Counted from the stretch's first letter, positions 8,689 through 17,489 are shown. The stretch: DNA of 64,000 nucleotides from Pseudomonadota bacterium (GCA_021816925.1 JAKAWQ010000010.1:1-64000), one strand, 5' to 3'. A program made the numbers and translations. The notes: a model not told the origin generated them from the letters alone.

Positions 8689-8893
8689 AGAGCGGGCGCC
8701 TCTGGCCGAAGCGATCGAAGTTCGTCACTGTTCGGGTGCATCGCGAATCATCCGGGTTTCCGAGGATGGTTTCGGATCAGGGCCGGGATCGCCGCCCAAT
8801 GGTCGATAGGACAGCCGCGAGTCAGCGGCCGCCGTGAGGGCCGGTCGAGATCGCCACGTCGCGGCTTGCGCGCAAGACAGTCGCTCACCCCGA

Positions 8894-8914
8894 CCCTCTC
8901 CCAAGGGGAGAGGG
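8894..8914. repeat. palindromic element CCCTCTCCC-AAG-GGGAGAGGG
   Basis: Perfect 9-bp arms (8894-8902 and 8906-8914) around a 3-nt loop, embedded in a CTCACCCCGACCCTCTCCC context. From general knowledge, this wording recurs in intergenic repeats of many alphaproteobacterial genomes. Only this copy is seen in the window. The 290-bp gap 8689-8978 holds nothing else recognisable. The element could help terminate the convergent transcripts on either side. Confidence 0.5.
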
Positions 8915-8978
8915 AGGCTCGCGATGACATTTTTTGGGCGGAGGGGGTCGGTCACACCCCCATCGGGGGCTGCCGGAA

Positions 8979-10067
8979 TTATCCGAGCAGGCGGCCCACC
9001 ACGCGGGCGGTATAATCGACCACCGGAATGATCCGCCCGTAATTGATTCGCGTCGGCCCGATCACTCCGAGCGCGCCGACGATCCGGCCGAGCGCATTGC
9101 GCGCGGGCGCGACCACCATGGAAAGCCCCGAGGTGCCGAACAGGCCACTCTCCGCGCCGATGAAGATCCTCACCCCGTCGGACTGTTCGGCGAGCTCGAG
9201 CAGGCGGAGCATGGTCTCCTCGTTCTCCAGCCGCTCGAACAAGCGCTGGATGCTGGCAAGACGTTCCAGCTCAGTAACGTCTTCCAGGAGCCGTGCCTGT
9301 CCGCGCACGATCAGGCTGCCGCTTCGCCCCTCGCCGGTCCAGGTCGCCAGCCCCGCCTCGACCACGGAGGCGGCGAGCGAATCGAGCGTGGAACGGTCTG
9401 CCGCCATCTCCTCGGCGACGCTGCGGCGCAGATCGGCGAGCGTGCGGCCGGCGAGCCGCGCATTGAGGAAGTTCCCCGCCTCCTGCAAAGCCGACGGCGG
9501 CAGACCGAGCGGCGTTTCGATCACCCGGTTCTCGACATGCCCGTCGGCGCTCACCAGAACGACGAGCGCGCGGCCGCGCCCGAGCGGTACGAACTCGATA
9601 TGCTTGACCGGCCCGTCCGATTTCGGCGCGAGGACGAGGCCGGCGGCCGAGGAGAGCCCGGAGAGCAGGTTGCCGGCCTCGGCGAGCGTGTCTTCGAGGC
9701 TCCGCCCCGAGGTGCCGAGAGCGGCGCTGATCGCCTCGCGCTCGTCCTCGGCGAGCTCGCCGAACTGCAAGAGCCCGTCCACGAACAGCCTGAGCCCGCG
9801 CTCGGTCGGCAGTCTTCCGGCCGAGGTATGCGGGGCGAACAGCAAGCCGGCGTCGGTCAGATCGGCCATCACGTTGCGGATGGTGGCCGGGGAGAGCGCA
9901 ATCGGCAGCAGCCGCGAAAGGGTGCGGCTGCCCGTGGGTTCGCCGGTCTCCACATACTGCTCGACGATCTCGCGCAGGATCGCCGCCGAGCGGGCGTCGA
10001 GCCCCCCGGGCAACTTCATCGCGGCAGCACCCCCTTTGGGCGGCGAAATCGGCTGGTCCATCACCAT
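8979..10067 (-). CDS. hrcA: heat-inducible transcription repressor HrcA
   Basis: A 362-residue HrcA. It has an N-terminal winged-helix domain (LDARSAAILREIVEQYVETGEPTGSR split by a turn, then LSPATIRNVMADLTDAGLL), followed by the GAF-like dimerisation domain and the C-terminal signature GPTRINYGRIIPVVDYTA. HrcA binds CIRCE operators and represses groESL or dnaK, with GroEL acting as a cofactor. A matching CIRCE lies before groES at 45.7 kb in this window. It is not next to grpE or dnaK here. Two in-frame ATGs (10067 and 10061) follow GGAGG and AAGAGG, and either could be used. Confidence 0.95.
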   Translation of the reverse strand: MVMDQPISPPKGGAAAMKLPGGLDARSAAILREIVEQYVETGEPTGSRTLSRLLPIALSPATIRNVMADLTDAGLLFAPHTSAGRLPTERGLRLFVDGLLQFGELAEDEREAISAALGTSGRSLEDTLAEAGNLLSGLSSAAGLVLAPKSDGPVKHIEFVPLGRGRALVVLVSADGHVENRVIETPLGLPPSALQEAGNFLNARLAGRTLADLRRSVAEEMAADRSTLDSLAASVVEAGLATWTGEGRSGSLIVRGQARLLEDVTELERLASIQRLFERLENEETMLRLLELAEQSDGVRIFIGAESGLFGTSGLSMVVAPARNALGRIVGALGVIGPTRINYGRIIPVVDYTARVVGRLLG

Positions 10068-10227
10068 CCTCTTGCGGCCTCCAAGAAAAGCCGGGTTTGC
10101 CTGGCTTCAAGGGGAACTTCCGGAGCAGGCGCCGATGCCATGCCGGGATGCGCCAAAAATAGCCCGCCGGCATGACGAGCAGGAAGCACCATGCTCCGCT
10201 CTTCCGGCCGAGACGGAAGAGGGGAGG

Positions 10228-11853
10228 TCACGCCGGCGTGAGGCGATCCTCGATAATCATCTCCGCGGCTTTCTCGGCGATCATGATGGTGGGTGCGTTG
10301 GTGTTGCCCGAGGTGATCGTCGGCATCACCGAGGCGTCGGCAATGCGCAGGCCGGCAATTCCATGCACGCGAAGGCGGGCATCGACTACGGCCATGGGGT
10401 TCGGCCCCATCTGGCAGGTGCCGACAGGGTGGAAGATCGTGGTGCCGATCTCGCCGGCGGCGCGGACGAGATCGGCGTCCGTCCGGGCGGTGGGGCCGGG
10501 GCGGAATTCCTCGGGTTCGAAGCGGGCCAAGGCCTTGGCGGCGGCGATGCGGCGGGTAAGGCGCATCGCGGCTACGGCGACCCCCCGATCCACGTCGGTG
10601 GCGAGATAATTGGGCCGGATCGCCGGTGCCTGCCGCGGGTCGGGCCCTTTCAGGTGCACCGAGCCGCGGCTTTCGGGCCGAAGGTTGCAGACCGAGGCCG
10701 TGAATGCGGGGAAGGGGTGCGGCGGGGCGTCGAAGCGATCGAGGCTGAGCGGCTGGACATGATATTCGAGGTCCGGGGTCTCGCGCGCGGGATCGCTTCT
10801 CGTGAAGCAGCCGAGCTGGCTCGGTGCCATGGTGAGCGGGCCGCGGCGAAAGAGGAAATATTCGAGGCCCATGCCGATCCGCCCGAGCAGGCTGTTGGCC
10901 TGTTCGTTCAGCGTTCTTGTGTGGTGCACCTTGTAGGCCATGCGGATCTGCAAGTGATCCTGCAGGTTCTCGCCCACGCCCGGCAGGTCGTGCCGCACGG
11001 CGATGCCAAGCTGGTGCAAGCGGGCGCCGGCGCCGATGCCGGAACGTTCGAGGATGGCGGGCGAGCCGATGGCGCCGGCGGCCAGGATCACCTCGCCGGC
11101 TCGGACCTCGTTTGCCGTGCCCGTACGGGTGAAGGCGACCCCGACCGCACGCCGCCCTTCGAGGAGGAGGTGCGAAACCTCCGCGCCGGTCAGCACCGTG
11201 AGGTTGGGGCGCTTGCGCACGGGTTTGAGGAACGCCTTGGCGGTGTTGACGCGCACCCCGCGGCGCTGGTTGACCTGGAAATAGCCGCAGCCCTCGTTGT
11301 TGCCGCGGTTGAAATCGGCGGTCTCCGGAATGCCGATTTCGGCCGCGGCGGCGCGGAAGGCATCGAGGATCTCCCAGGAAAGCCGCATCTCCTCGACGCG
11401 CCATTCGCCACCCACGCCGTGCGCCTCGTCGGCACCTCGCACCTGGTCTTCGGAGCGCTTGAAGTAGGGCAGCACGTCGTCCCAGGACCAGCCGACATTA
11501 CCGAGCTGGCGCCACTGGTCGTAATCGCGCGCTTGGCCGCGCATGTAGATCATGCCGTTGATGGAAGAGCATCCACCGAGCACGCGGCCGCGCGGATAGG
11601 AAAGCGAGCGCCCGTTCAGGCCGGGCTCGGGCTCGGTCCTGAAGCACCAGTCGGTGCGGGGATTGTTCTGGGTGTAGAGATAACCGATCGGAATGTGGAT
11701 CCAGATATAGCGGTCCGGTCCACCGGCCTCGAGGAGGAGGACGGAGCGGTCGGGGGCGGCGGAGAGCCGGTTGGCAAGCACCGCGCCGGCACTGCCGGCG
11801 CCAATGATAACGTAATCGAACTGTACCATAGACGTTAATTGTACCACGGGCAT
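10228..11853 (-). CDS. GMC-family FAD oxidoreductase (choline dehydrogenase-like)
   Basis: A 541-residue flavoenzyme. The N-terminal ADP-binding motif is DYVIIGAGSAGAVLANRLS, followed by the GMC signature 1 region (PRGRVLGGCSSINGMIYMRG) and signature 2 (ILAAGAIGSPAILERSGIG). The C-terminal active-site region has HPVGTCQMG and TSGNTNAPTIMIAEKAAEMI. The family oxidises alcohols such as choline, glucose or polyethylene glycol, and the substrate cannot be read from the sequence. The first in-frame ATG lies only 6 bp after the upstream OmpA stop, and a second ATG at 11829 is equally plausible. It may be cotranscribed with the porin gene. Confidence 0.88.
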   Translation of the reverse strand: MPVVQLTSMVQFDYVIIGAGSAGAVLANRLSAAPDRSVLLLEAGGPDRYIWIHIPIGYLYTQNNPRTDWCFRTEPEPGLNGRSLSYPRGRVLGGCSSINGMIYMRGQARDYDQWRQLGNVGWSWDDVLPYFKRSEDQVRGADEAHGVGGEWRVEEMRLSWEILDAFRAAAAEIGIPETADFNRGNNEGCGYFQVNQRRGVRVNTAKAFLKPVRKRPNLTVLTGAEVSHLLLEGRRAVGVAFTRTGTANEVRAGEVILAAGAIGSPAILERSGIGAGARLHQLGIAVRHDLPGVGENLQDHLQIRMAYKVHHTRTLNEQANSLLGRIGMGLEYFLFRRGPLTMAPSQLGCFTRSDPARETPDLEYHVQPLSLDRFDAPPHPFPAFTASVCNLRPESRGSVHLKGPDPRQAPAIRPNYLATDVDRGVAVAAMRLTRRIAAAKALARFEPEEFRPGPTARTDADLVRAAGEIGTTIFHPVGTCQMGPNPMAVVDARLRVHGIAGLRIADASVMPTITSGNTNAPTIMIAEKAAEMIIEDRLTPA

Positions 11854-11859
11854 GCACTC

Positions 11860-12936
11860 TCAGTGCAGGATGATCTCGACGCGGCGGTTCTGCGGCTCGC
11901 GCACGCCCGGGCCGGTCGGCACCAGGAGATGCGTCTGGCCGTAGCCTTTGATGGCGATCTCGCGAGCCGAAACGCCATCGGCGATCAACTGCGCCGCGAC
12001 TGCGCGGGCGCGGCGGAGGGAGAGAGCCTGGTCGTACTGGGGGCTGCCGGAAGTGTCCGTGTAGCCGTTGACGTCGATCCGGGTGAGTTGCGCTGCGGCG
12101 GCCGCGTGCGCGGCGGCGGCGATCACCTGCCTTGCCCGGTCGGTCAGGCCCGCCTTGTCCCAGTCGAAGAAGACCAGGAATTCCCGTGCCGGAGCGGGCT
12201 CCGGCGCGGCTGCGGCGGGTGCGGCCGGGAGCGGTGGGGGGGTCACGCCGAACGCGTAGCGGACGCCGAGCAGGACGCTTTGGTTGTGATTGAACCAGAA
12301 ATCCGTGTTGCCCTCGGCCAGGTGCCCGCCGCTCGTATAGGCGCTTGGCATCGTCAGAGGGCCAGTGACGCCGAAGAAGCGGTATTCGGCGGTGAATGAG
12401 AGTCCGGGCACGTGGGGGACGGGAAAGGAAAGCCCGAGCATGCCCTGGTAGGCGAATGCGCCGGCCGTGCTGTCGGCCGTGAAGAGGTTGCCCGGCGCGC
12501 CGGCCGAGATATGCTGCCAATTGGTCCAGGCGTAGCCGATGCCGACGCCAAGGTAGGGAAAAATCCAGCGTGAGCGGATATCGAGGTCGAACAGCGCGTT
12601 CGCCATCACGGCTGTGGTGACCTGCCGGCCGCCCGCGGCAGTGGGATTGCCGGGGCGGAGCAGGGCGTGCAGCGCGTTCGCTCGCCAACTGCCCTCGATC
12701 TCGACGCGCACGCCGTTGCCGAAGCCGTAGCCGATGCTGCCGAGGCCGGCGAATCCGTTCGAGAACTCGGCGCGGCCGCTCGGCAGGCCGAGCGCGGAGG
12801 AGGAGTGGATGCTCTCCTGGCCGAGGACGTTCGTGCCTGCCGCGCCCCCGACGTAGAAGCCTTGGAACGGCTGCGCGAGGGAGGAGACGGGCGCCGCCAG
12901 GATGCTCGTCAGCAGCAGTGCGGGCCGAAGCCTCAT
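11860..12936 (-). CDS. OmpA-family outer-membrane protein (copy 1)
   Basis: A 358-residue protein. The signal peptide ends near SSLAQP (residue 22). Residues about 25-230 form an eight-stranded OmpA-type beta-barrel with alternating aromatic and glycine strands (GFYVGGAAGTN, FPYLGVGIGYAWTNW). A Pro/Ala hinge leads to the OmpA C-terminal peptidoglycan-binding domain (LTRIDVNGYTDTSGS, then YDQALSLRRARAVAAQLIAD and GYGQTHLLVPTGPGVREPQN). It anchors the outer membrane to the cell wall. It is a tandem paralogue of the gene at 13084-14154, with an almost identical C-terminus, and is separated from it by a terminator. Confidence 0.9.
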   Translation of the reverse strand: MRLRPALLLTSILAAPVSSLAQPFQGFYVGGAAGTNVLGQESIHSSSALGLPSGRAEFSNGFAGLGSIGYGFGNGVRVEIEGSWRANALHALLRPGNPTAAGGRQVTTAVMANALFDLDIRSRWIFPYLGVGIGYAWTNWQHISAGAPGNLFTADSTAGAFAYQGMLGLSFPVPHVPGLSFTAEYRFFGVTGPLTMPSAYTSGGHLAEGNTDFWFNHNQSVLLGVRYAFGVTPPPLPAAPAAAAPEPAPAREFLVFFDWDKAGLTDRARQVIAAAAHAAAAAQLTRIDVNGYTDTSGSPQYDQALSLRRARAVAAQLIADGVSAREIAIKGYGQTHLLVPTGPGVREPQNRRVEIILH

Positions 12937-12988
12937 CCGCTCTCTCCGTCGCTACACCGCGGTTGTATCGCCGGGCGCGCGCAAACGA

Positions 12989-13022
12989 AAAGGCTGGCCG
13001 GAGGAGTCCCCGGCCAGCCTTT
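12989..13022 (-). terminator. Rho-independent terminator after OmpA copy 2
   Basis: Perfect 13-bp arms, 12989-13001 (AAAGGCTGGCCGG) and 13010-13022, flank an 8-nt loop. Read on the minus strand, the stem ends in TTTTCGTTTG, a T-rich tail. It lies 62 bp past the stop of the OmpA gene at 13084-14154 and before the start of the other OmpA gene, so the two paralogues are probably transcribed separately. Confidence 0.85.
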
Positions 13023-13083
13023 CAAGGTTCGGTCCGGCGGCGCGGGTCAGTCGACACGCTCGCGCCGGGCAATCCGCCTCGGG

Positions 13084-14154
13084 CTACTCGATGATGATCT
13101 CGACGCGCCGGTTCTGCGGCTCACGCACGCCTGGGCCGGTCGGCACCAGAAGATGCGTCTCGCCGTAACCCTTGATCGAGATGACGTTCGCCGGCACGCC
13201 GTCGGTGATGAGCTGGGCTTTCACCGCATTGGCGCGGCGGATCGAAAGGCCGAGGTTGTAGGCGGGCGTGCCCGAGGTATCCGTGTAGCCGTTCACCTGG
13301 ATCGCCGTGTATTTGACCTTGGTCGAGTTCTGCGCTGCGTCGGCGATGATCTGCTTCGCGCGATCGGTCAGGTTGTACTTGTCCCAGTCGAAGAACACGA
13401 GGTAGGTGCGCGCGGGAGCGGGCGCGGGCGCGGCCACGGGCGCGGGCGGCGGCGGCGGCGGAGCAACGCCGAAATTATAGCGCGCGCCGATCAGGAAGCT
13501 ATTGTTGTAGCCGTTCTCGACCTTGAGCTTGCTGCTGACCGCGCCTTCCGTCGCGGTATATTTGCGGGCGTCGGCAAGGCCCATGAAACGATATTCGGCG
13601 GTCAGCGCGAGCCCCGGCATCGCCGCGATCGGAAGCGCCACGCCGGCAATTCCCTGGTAGGCGAAGGAGCCTTGCGTGCTGTTCACATGGATGGGGGAGG
13701 GGATGCCGCCGCCGGAAATGGTGACGTTCTGCCAATCCGCCCACTGGTAGCCAACGCCGGCGCCGAGATAGGGAACGATCGGAAGGCCGAGGTTGTAGAA
13801 ATCATACAGGGCATTGACCATCAGCCCGTACTTCTGTTCCTTCCCGCTGGCCAGCGTGCCGGCTGTGGAGTCGTTGATATTGTTGGAGTAATAGTCGCCC
13901 TGGAGCTCGACCCTGAGGCCGTTGCCGAACCCGTACCCGACGCTGCCCACACCGACGAATCCGCCGCCGAACTTGACCGTGGTGTCGGTGTTGCCAAGCG
14001 TCGTGTTAGCTTTGGCCTTTTCGTTCTGGAGGATGTTGTAACCGAGCCCGGCACCGACGTAGATGCCGGTTACGGGCGGTTGCGCCAGCGCGGGCTGTGC
14101 GATAGCCGATGCCGCCATTGCCGTTGCGGCCAGTAGCGCAGTCCGGAGCTTCAT
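13084..14154 (-). CDS. OmpA-family outer-membrane protein (copy 2)
   Basis: A 356-residue protein. The ATG at 14154 was chosen over an upstream frame start because it follows AGGAGAGG and gives a clear signal peptide (MKLRTALLAATAMAASAIA, cleavage after PALAQ). An OmpA-type beta-barrel spans about residues 30-225 (GIYVGAGLGYN, VPYLGAGVGYQWADW, LTAEYRFMGLADAR). A Pro/Ala hinge follows, then the OmpA C-terminal domain (IQVNGYTDTSGTPAYNLGLS, RRANAVKAQL). Both OmpA genes share the closing segment GVREPQNRRVEII. It is probably an abundant structural porin. Confidence 0.92.
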   Translation of the reverse strand: MKLRTALLAATAMAASAIAQPALAQPPVTGIYVGAGLGYNILQNEKAKANTTLGNTDTTVKFGGGFVGVGSVGYGFGNGLRVELQGDYYSNNINDSTAGTLASGKEQKYGLMVNALYDFYNLGLPIVPYLGAGVGYQWADWQNVTISGGGIPSPIHVNSTQGSFAYQGIAGVALPIAAMPGLALTAEYRFMGLADARKYTATEGAVSSKLKVENGYNNSFLIGARYNFGVAPPPPPPAPVAAPAPAPARTYLVFFDWDKYNLTDRAKQIIADAAQNSTKVKYTAIQVNGYTDTSGTPAYNLGLSIRRANAVKAQLITDGVPANVISIKGYGETHLLVPTGPGVREPQNRRVEIIIE

Positions 14155-14362
14155 GGGTCCTCTCCTCGTTCCGCTCGTGCACTCGTGGCGCGGGTCGCAA
14201 TCACCCACCTCTCGGCCGGCTGTCCCTACCGCCACTGCTTCTTGCCCTGATTAGCACGACCGGTGCGCCCAGGCAGAAGCTCCTGCGATTTTATGGGCGT
14301 ATGTTGCTTAAATGCCACAAACCAAGAGTGCAGATCGGCAACAGTACAGCGTGCCCCCCTGT

Positions 14363-14698
14363 TCAAAGGATATCTGCATCGAAAGGCGGCTGCAGGTCGG
14401 GCGAGGCGAATTCGATCACCCAGAGGTCGGGATCTCTGCGCATCTGGCGGGCGAGATATGCGTCTGCAGTCGTTTCGTCCACCGGCTCGGGGCCGGTGGC
14501 GCGGAGCCAAGCCGGCGCACCCTCCGCAGTGCGGACCTGGGAAAGCACGGAAAGCCCCGTGCTGCTTCGCAGCACAATGAGTACGCCACCGGAATCGCGG
14601 TCACCGCGCTGCAGCATCACCCCGGGCCGCCCGACCGCATCCCCGCGCCGGAGTGCGGCACTGACCCAGATCTCCGTTTTCAGCCTGGGTTCGGGCAT
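14363..14698 (-). CDS. DUF1491 family protein
   Basis: A 111-residue protein starting MPEPRLKTEIWVSAALRRGD. This pattern, with the following PGVMLQRGDRDSGGVLIVL and the C-terminal DPDLWVIEFAS, is that of the DUF1491 family, found mainly in alphaproteobacteria. Its function is unknown. The ATG at 14698 follows GACGAGGA. The longer upstream frame was rejected because it overlaps the divergent gene and has no family similarity. The 208-bp gap between this gene and the OmpA start contains nothing recognised. Confidence 0.8.
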   Translation of the reverse strand: MPEPRLKTEIWVSAALRRGDAVGRPGVMLQRGDRDSGGVLIVLRSSTGLSVLSQVRTAEGAPAWLRATGPEPVDETTADAYLARQMRRDPDLWVIEFASPDLQPPFDADIL

Positions 14699-14785
14699 GA
14701 GCCGGTCCTCGTCCGCCACCTTGAACTCGTGCTGCTGCCCTGCAACAAGGAAGCGCGGGTGGCAAGCGACAATCAAGGAGGGCAC

Positions 14786-14986
14786 GTGGAGAAGACAATG
14801 TCGGAGGGCCAGCGGGCCTACGAGGCTCGCCGGGCGGCCAAGGCCGGCATGAGCCTCGAGAAATGGCTTGAATTGAAGAGCAAGGAGGCTGCCTCGCGGG
14901 CGCGCCAGGCACGCGTGGAGACGCCGGCGGCGAAGAAGCCGGGCCTCATTTCGCGCGTGCTCGAGAAGGCGCGACGGCCGCTTTAG
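14786..14986 (+). CDS. small basic protein, unknown function
   Basis: A 66-residue frame from GTG 14786 (AAGGAGGG at 14775-14782), or 62 residues from ATG 14798. The body reads MSEGQRAYEARRAAKAGMSL, then EKWLELKSKEAASRARQARV, and ends in a basic tail. It is highly helical and lysine/arginine-rich, with no membrane segment. Its good Shine-Dalgarno and divergent position 87 bp from DUF1491 support a real gene. The sequence is not assigned to a family. Confidence 0.55.
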   Translation: MEKTMSEGQRAYEARRAAKAGMSLEKWLELKSKEAASRARQARVETPAAKKPGLISRVLEKARRPL

Positions 14987-15033
14987 GCAGCGCCGTCCAG
15001 GCGAAGTGGGGGCCACTCGCGCGCGGTCGCGGG

Positions 15034-16206
15034 TTGGCCTACACGCTCTCTCCCATGCACGACATCACCCGACTGCCCGGCTCGCGCATCGTCGAGATCG
15101 CGAAGCTCGCGTTCGTCACTCCGGACGTCGATTTCCTCTGTTTCGGCGAGTCCGACCAGCCGAGCCCGGTCGCGGCGCGGGATGCCGCGTTGGCGGCGAT
15201 CGATGCCGGGGTTACGAAGTATGTGGACGTGCGGGGCGTGCCCGTGTTGCGCGAAGCGCTTGCGGCTGCGCTGAGCGGGCTGCACGAGAGAGCGGTGGCC
15301 GAGGAACGAATCCAGGTTACGGCCTCGGGTATGGCGGCGCTCAACCTCGCGCTGGCGGCAACGGTGCGGGCGGGGGACAGGGTGCTCGTGCACACGCCGG
15401 CCTGGCCGAACGGCGGCAACGCGGCGCGCCTGCGCGGTGCCGAGGTCTCGGCTCTGCCGCTGACGCCGGAGCCGGACGGTGGCTTCCGCCTCGATCTCGA
15501 TCGGCTTGACGCGCGGCTTGCCGGCACGCGCGCCTTCCTCCTCAACTCCCCGAACAACCCGACCGGGTGGACGGCGAGCCGGGAGGAGCTGGCGGCCATC
15601 CTGGAGCTTTGCCGCCGCCACGGCACCTGGCTCATTTCGGATGAGGTCTATTCGCGGCTTATCTATGATGGGAGGGCGGTGGCGCCATCGCTCCTCGATG
15701 TGGCGATACCCGAGGATCGGCTGATCGTCTGCAACAGCTTCAGCAAGACCTGGATCATGACCGGGTGGCGGCTGGGTTGGATGGTGCTGCCGGCGAACAG
15801 CCGCGAGACCATCGCCGAGCTGGTGGAAGTCACCCATTCGTCGGTCGCGCCCTTCATCCAGCACGCCGGCGTTGCGGCGCTTGCCGATACCGCCACGCCC
15901 GCGCGCTTTCTCGGCTTCTGCGCGGAGGGCCGGCGCATGGTGGGCGAGGCGCTCGCGGGCGAGAACGGCATCCGCTACGCGCCGCCCGACGCTGCCTTCT
16001 ACGCTTTTGTCGGCATCGACGGGATCACCGACAGCACTGCGCTGGCCCGCCGGCTGCTGCTCGAGCACAAGGTTGCAGTGGCGCCGGGAGCGGCGTTCGG
16101 CGAAGGGGGCGAGGGGCATCTTCGGATCTGCTTCGCCCAATCCTCGGAGCGGCTTGGCCGCGCGCTCGAGCGCCTCAGGGGCGGGCTTCAGGCGACGGGG
16201 GCTTGA
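15034..16206 (+). CDS. PLP-dependent class I/II aminotransferase
   Basis: About 390 residues of fold-type I aminotransferase. Motifs in order: DFLCFGESDQPSP, substrate-arm and phosphate-binding ASGMAALNLAL, LNSPNNPTGW, ISDEVYSRLIYDG (PLP-binding Asp and Tyr), and the Schiff-base Lys in SFSKTWIMTGWRLGW. The C-terminal Arg lies in GHLRICFAQS. It transfers amino groups between an amino acid and a 2-oxo acid, and the substrate cannot be fixed (aspartate or aromatic type is possible). The TTG at 15034 and the ATG at 15055 are both possible starts, and neither has a strong ribosome site. It converges on ccmB with a 27-bp gap. Confidence 0.87.
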   Translation: MAYTLSPMHDITRLPGSRIVEIAKLAFVTPDVDFLCFGESDQPSPVAARDAALAAIDAGVTKYVDVRGVPVLREALAAALSGLHERAVAEERIQVTASGMAALNLALAATVRAGDRVLVHTPAWPNGGNAARLRGAEVSALPLTPEPDGGFRLDLDRLDARLAGTRAFLLNSPNNPTGWTASREELAAILELCRRHGTWLISDEVYSRLIYDGRAVAPSLLDVAIPEDRLIVCNSFSKTWIMTGWRLGWMVLPANSRETIAELVEVTHSSVAPFIQHAGVAALADTATPARFLGFCAEGRRMVGEALAGENGIRYAPPDAAFYAFVGIDGITDSTALARRLLLEHKVAVAPGAAFGEGGEGHLRICFAQSSERLGRALERLRGGLQATGA

Positions 16207-16233
16207 GAAGCGCGGGGCGAGCAGGCGGCCAGG

Positions 16234-16887
16234 CTATTCCGCAGCGGTGCTGAGGCCGGCGCCAGCGGCCAGTGGGCAGAGCGGCAGGGCCGCGGCGAGC
16301 AGAGCGGCGAGCAGCAGGAGTTCGGGGCGCGGATGGCTGGTTTCGGCCGCCGCGGTGCCGAAGATCAGCACCGGTGTCGAGAGGGGGAGCACCAGGAGCG
16401 GCAGGAGCATGGCACCGCGGCGCGCACCGAGCACGAGCGCGGCGACGGCGGTGCCGATGAGCGAGAGGCTGAGCGTGCCGGGGACGAGGCCGGCGAGCAA
16501 AGCGGGCAGGCGGGCGGGGTCGATGCGCAGCATGACGGCGATCGGACCGGCGGCGATGACGAGCGGCAAGCCGGTGAGAAGCCAGTGCGCGGCGGTCTTG
16601 CCGGCGGCGACGGCGAGCGGCGAGAGACCGGAGAGGAGAAGCTGGTCGAGCGAGCCGTCCTCGTAGTCGGCGCCGAGCAGGCGCTCGAGCGGCAGCAAGG
16701 AGGCGAGCAGCGCCGCGACCCAGATGATCCCGGGTGCGAGCCGGCCGAGCACGGCCGGCGAGGGGCCGAGCGCCAGCGGGAAGAGGGAGGTGGTTACCAG
16801 GAAGAAAAGCAGGGCAGCGATCGTATCGGCACCGTGCACGAGCGCGAGGCCGAGCTCGCGGCCGATCAGGGCGGCGAGGATTTTCAT
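16234..16887 (-). CDS. ccmB: heme exporter membrane protein CcmB
   Basis: A 217-residue integral membrane protein with about six helices. The start MKILAALIGRELGLALVHGA and the GADYEDGSLDQLLLSGLSP region are typical of CcmB, the membrane subunit of the CcmAB complex. This complex releases heme-loaded CcmE during cytochrome c maturation. Its ATG overlaps the ccmA stop (ATGA at 16884-16887), so the two genes are translationally coupled. The other ccm genes are not in the window. Confidence 0.92.
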   Translation of the reverse strand: MKILAALIGRELGLALVHGADTIAALLFFLVTTSLFPLALGPSPAVLGRLAPGIIWVAALLASLLPLERLLGADYEDGSLDQLLLSGLSPLAVAAGKTAAHWLLTGLPLVIAAGPIAVMLRIDPARLPALLAGLVPGTLSLSLIGTAVAALVLGARRGAMLLPLLVLPLSTPVLIFGTAAAETSHPRPELLLLAALLAAALPLCPLAAGAGLSTAAE

Positions 16888-17489
16888 CCGAGGAGGAGTT
16901 GGCCCGCTTGGCCGAGCGGCAGCGCGATGTGCGAGGCGGCGACGATGATCCCGCCGCGGGCGCGGTGGGCGTCGAGCAGGCGGCCGAGCCGCTCGGCGGC
17001 GGATTCGTCGAGGCCGTTTGTGGGCTCGTCGAGCAGCCAAAGCGGCGCCAAGGAGAGAGCGATGCGCGCCAGTGCGAGCCGGCGCCTTTGCCCGGCCGAG
17101 AAGAGGCGGACCGGCAGGGCGGCCAGAGCCGAGAGGTCGAGCGCCGCCAGCGCCTCGGCGATCGAGCCTCCGGAGATGCGGGCGGCGAAGCGGAGGTTGC
17201 CGGCTGCCGTGAGACCCGGCTTCACCGCGTCCTGATGGCCGAGATAGGCGACCCGGCGCGCGTGCGCCGGCGGGTCCTGCAAGGCGTCTTCACCCTGCCA
17301 CATGAGCCGCCCGGCGGCGGGCCGGATGAGGCCGGCCAGCACGCGCAGCAGGGTGGACTTGCCGGCGCCATTCGGCCCGCGGACAGCGAGCGCCTCGCCC
17401 GGAGCGAGGATGAAGCCGAGCCCTTGGAACACCAGGCGCTCGCCCCGAATCGCCGCCAGTCCTTTCGCCTGCAGCACCGCCGCCCTCAT
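16884..17489 (-). CDS. ccmA: heme exporter ATPase CcmA
   Basis: A 201-residue ABC ATPase. It has Walker A GPNGAGKST, a Q-loop GHQDAVKPGLTA, signature FSAGQRRRLALARIAL, Walker B LWLLDEPTNGLD and an H-loop ASH. The FSAGQ signature, small size and coupling to ccmB identify CcmA. It powers the CcmABCD complex in cytochrome c biogenesis. It is divergent from acnA across a 118-bp gap, an arrangement seen in several alphaproteobacteria. Confidence 0.93.
   Translation of the reverse strand: MRAAVLQAKGLAAIRGERLVFQGLGFILAPGEALAVRGPNGAGKSTLLRVLAGLIRPAAGRLMWQGEDALQDPPAHARRVAYLGHQDAVKPGLTAAGNLRFAARISGGSIAEALAALDLSALAALPVRLFSAGQRRRLALARIALSLAPLWLLDEPTNGLDESAAERLGRLLDAHRARGGIIVAASHIALPLGQAGQLLLG

Noticed and set aside
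9043-11838. Long open frame (931 codons) on the plus strand opposite hrcA and the GMC gene
   Set aside because: Its translation is Ser/Arg/Ala-rich low-complexity sequence with no family match, while the minus strand encodes clear HrcA and GMC motifs. It is a GC-rich antisense shadow.
13084-14235. Longer version of OmpA copy 2 starting at 14235
   Set aside because: The extra 27 residues precede a textbook signal peptide whose ATG has AGGAGAGG, so the short form is preferred.
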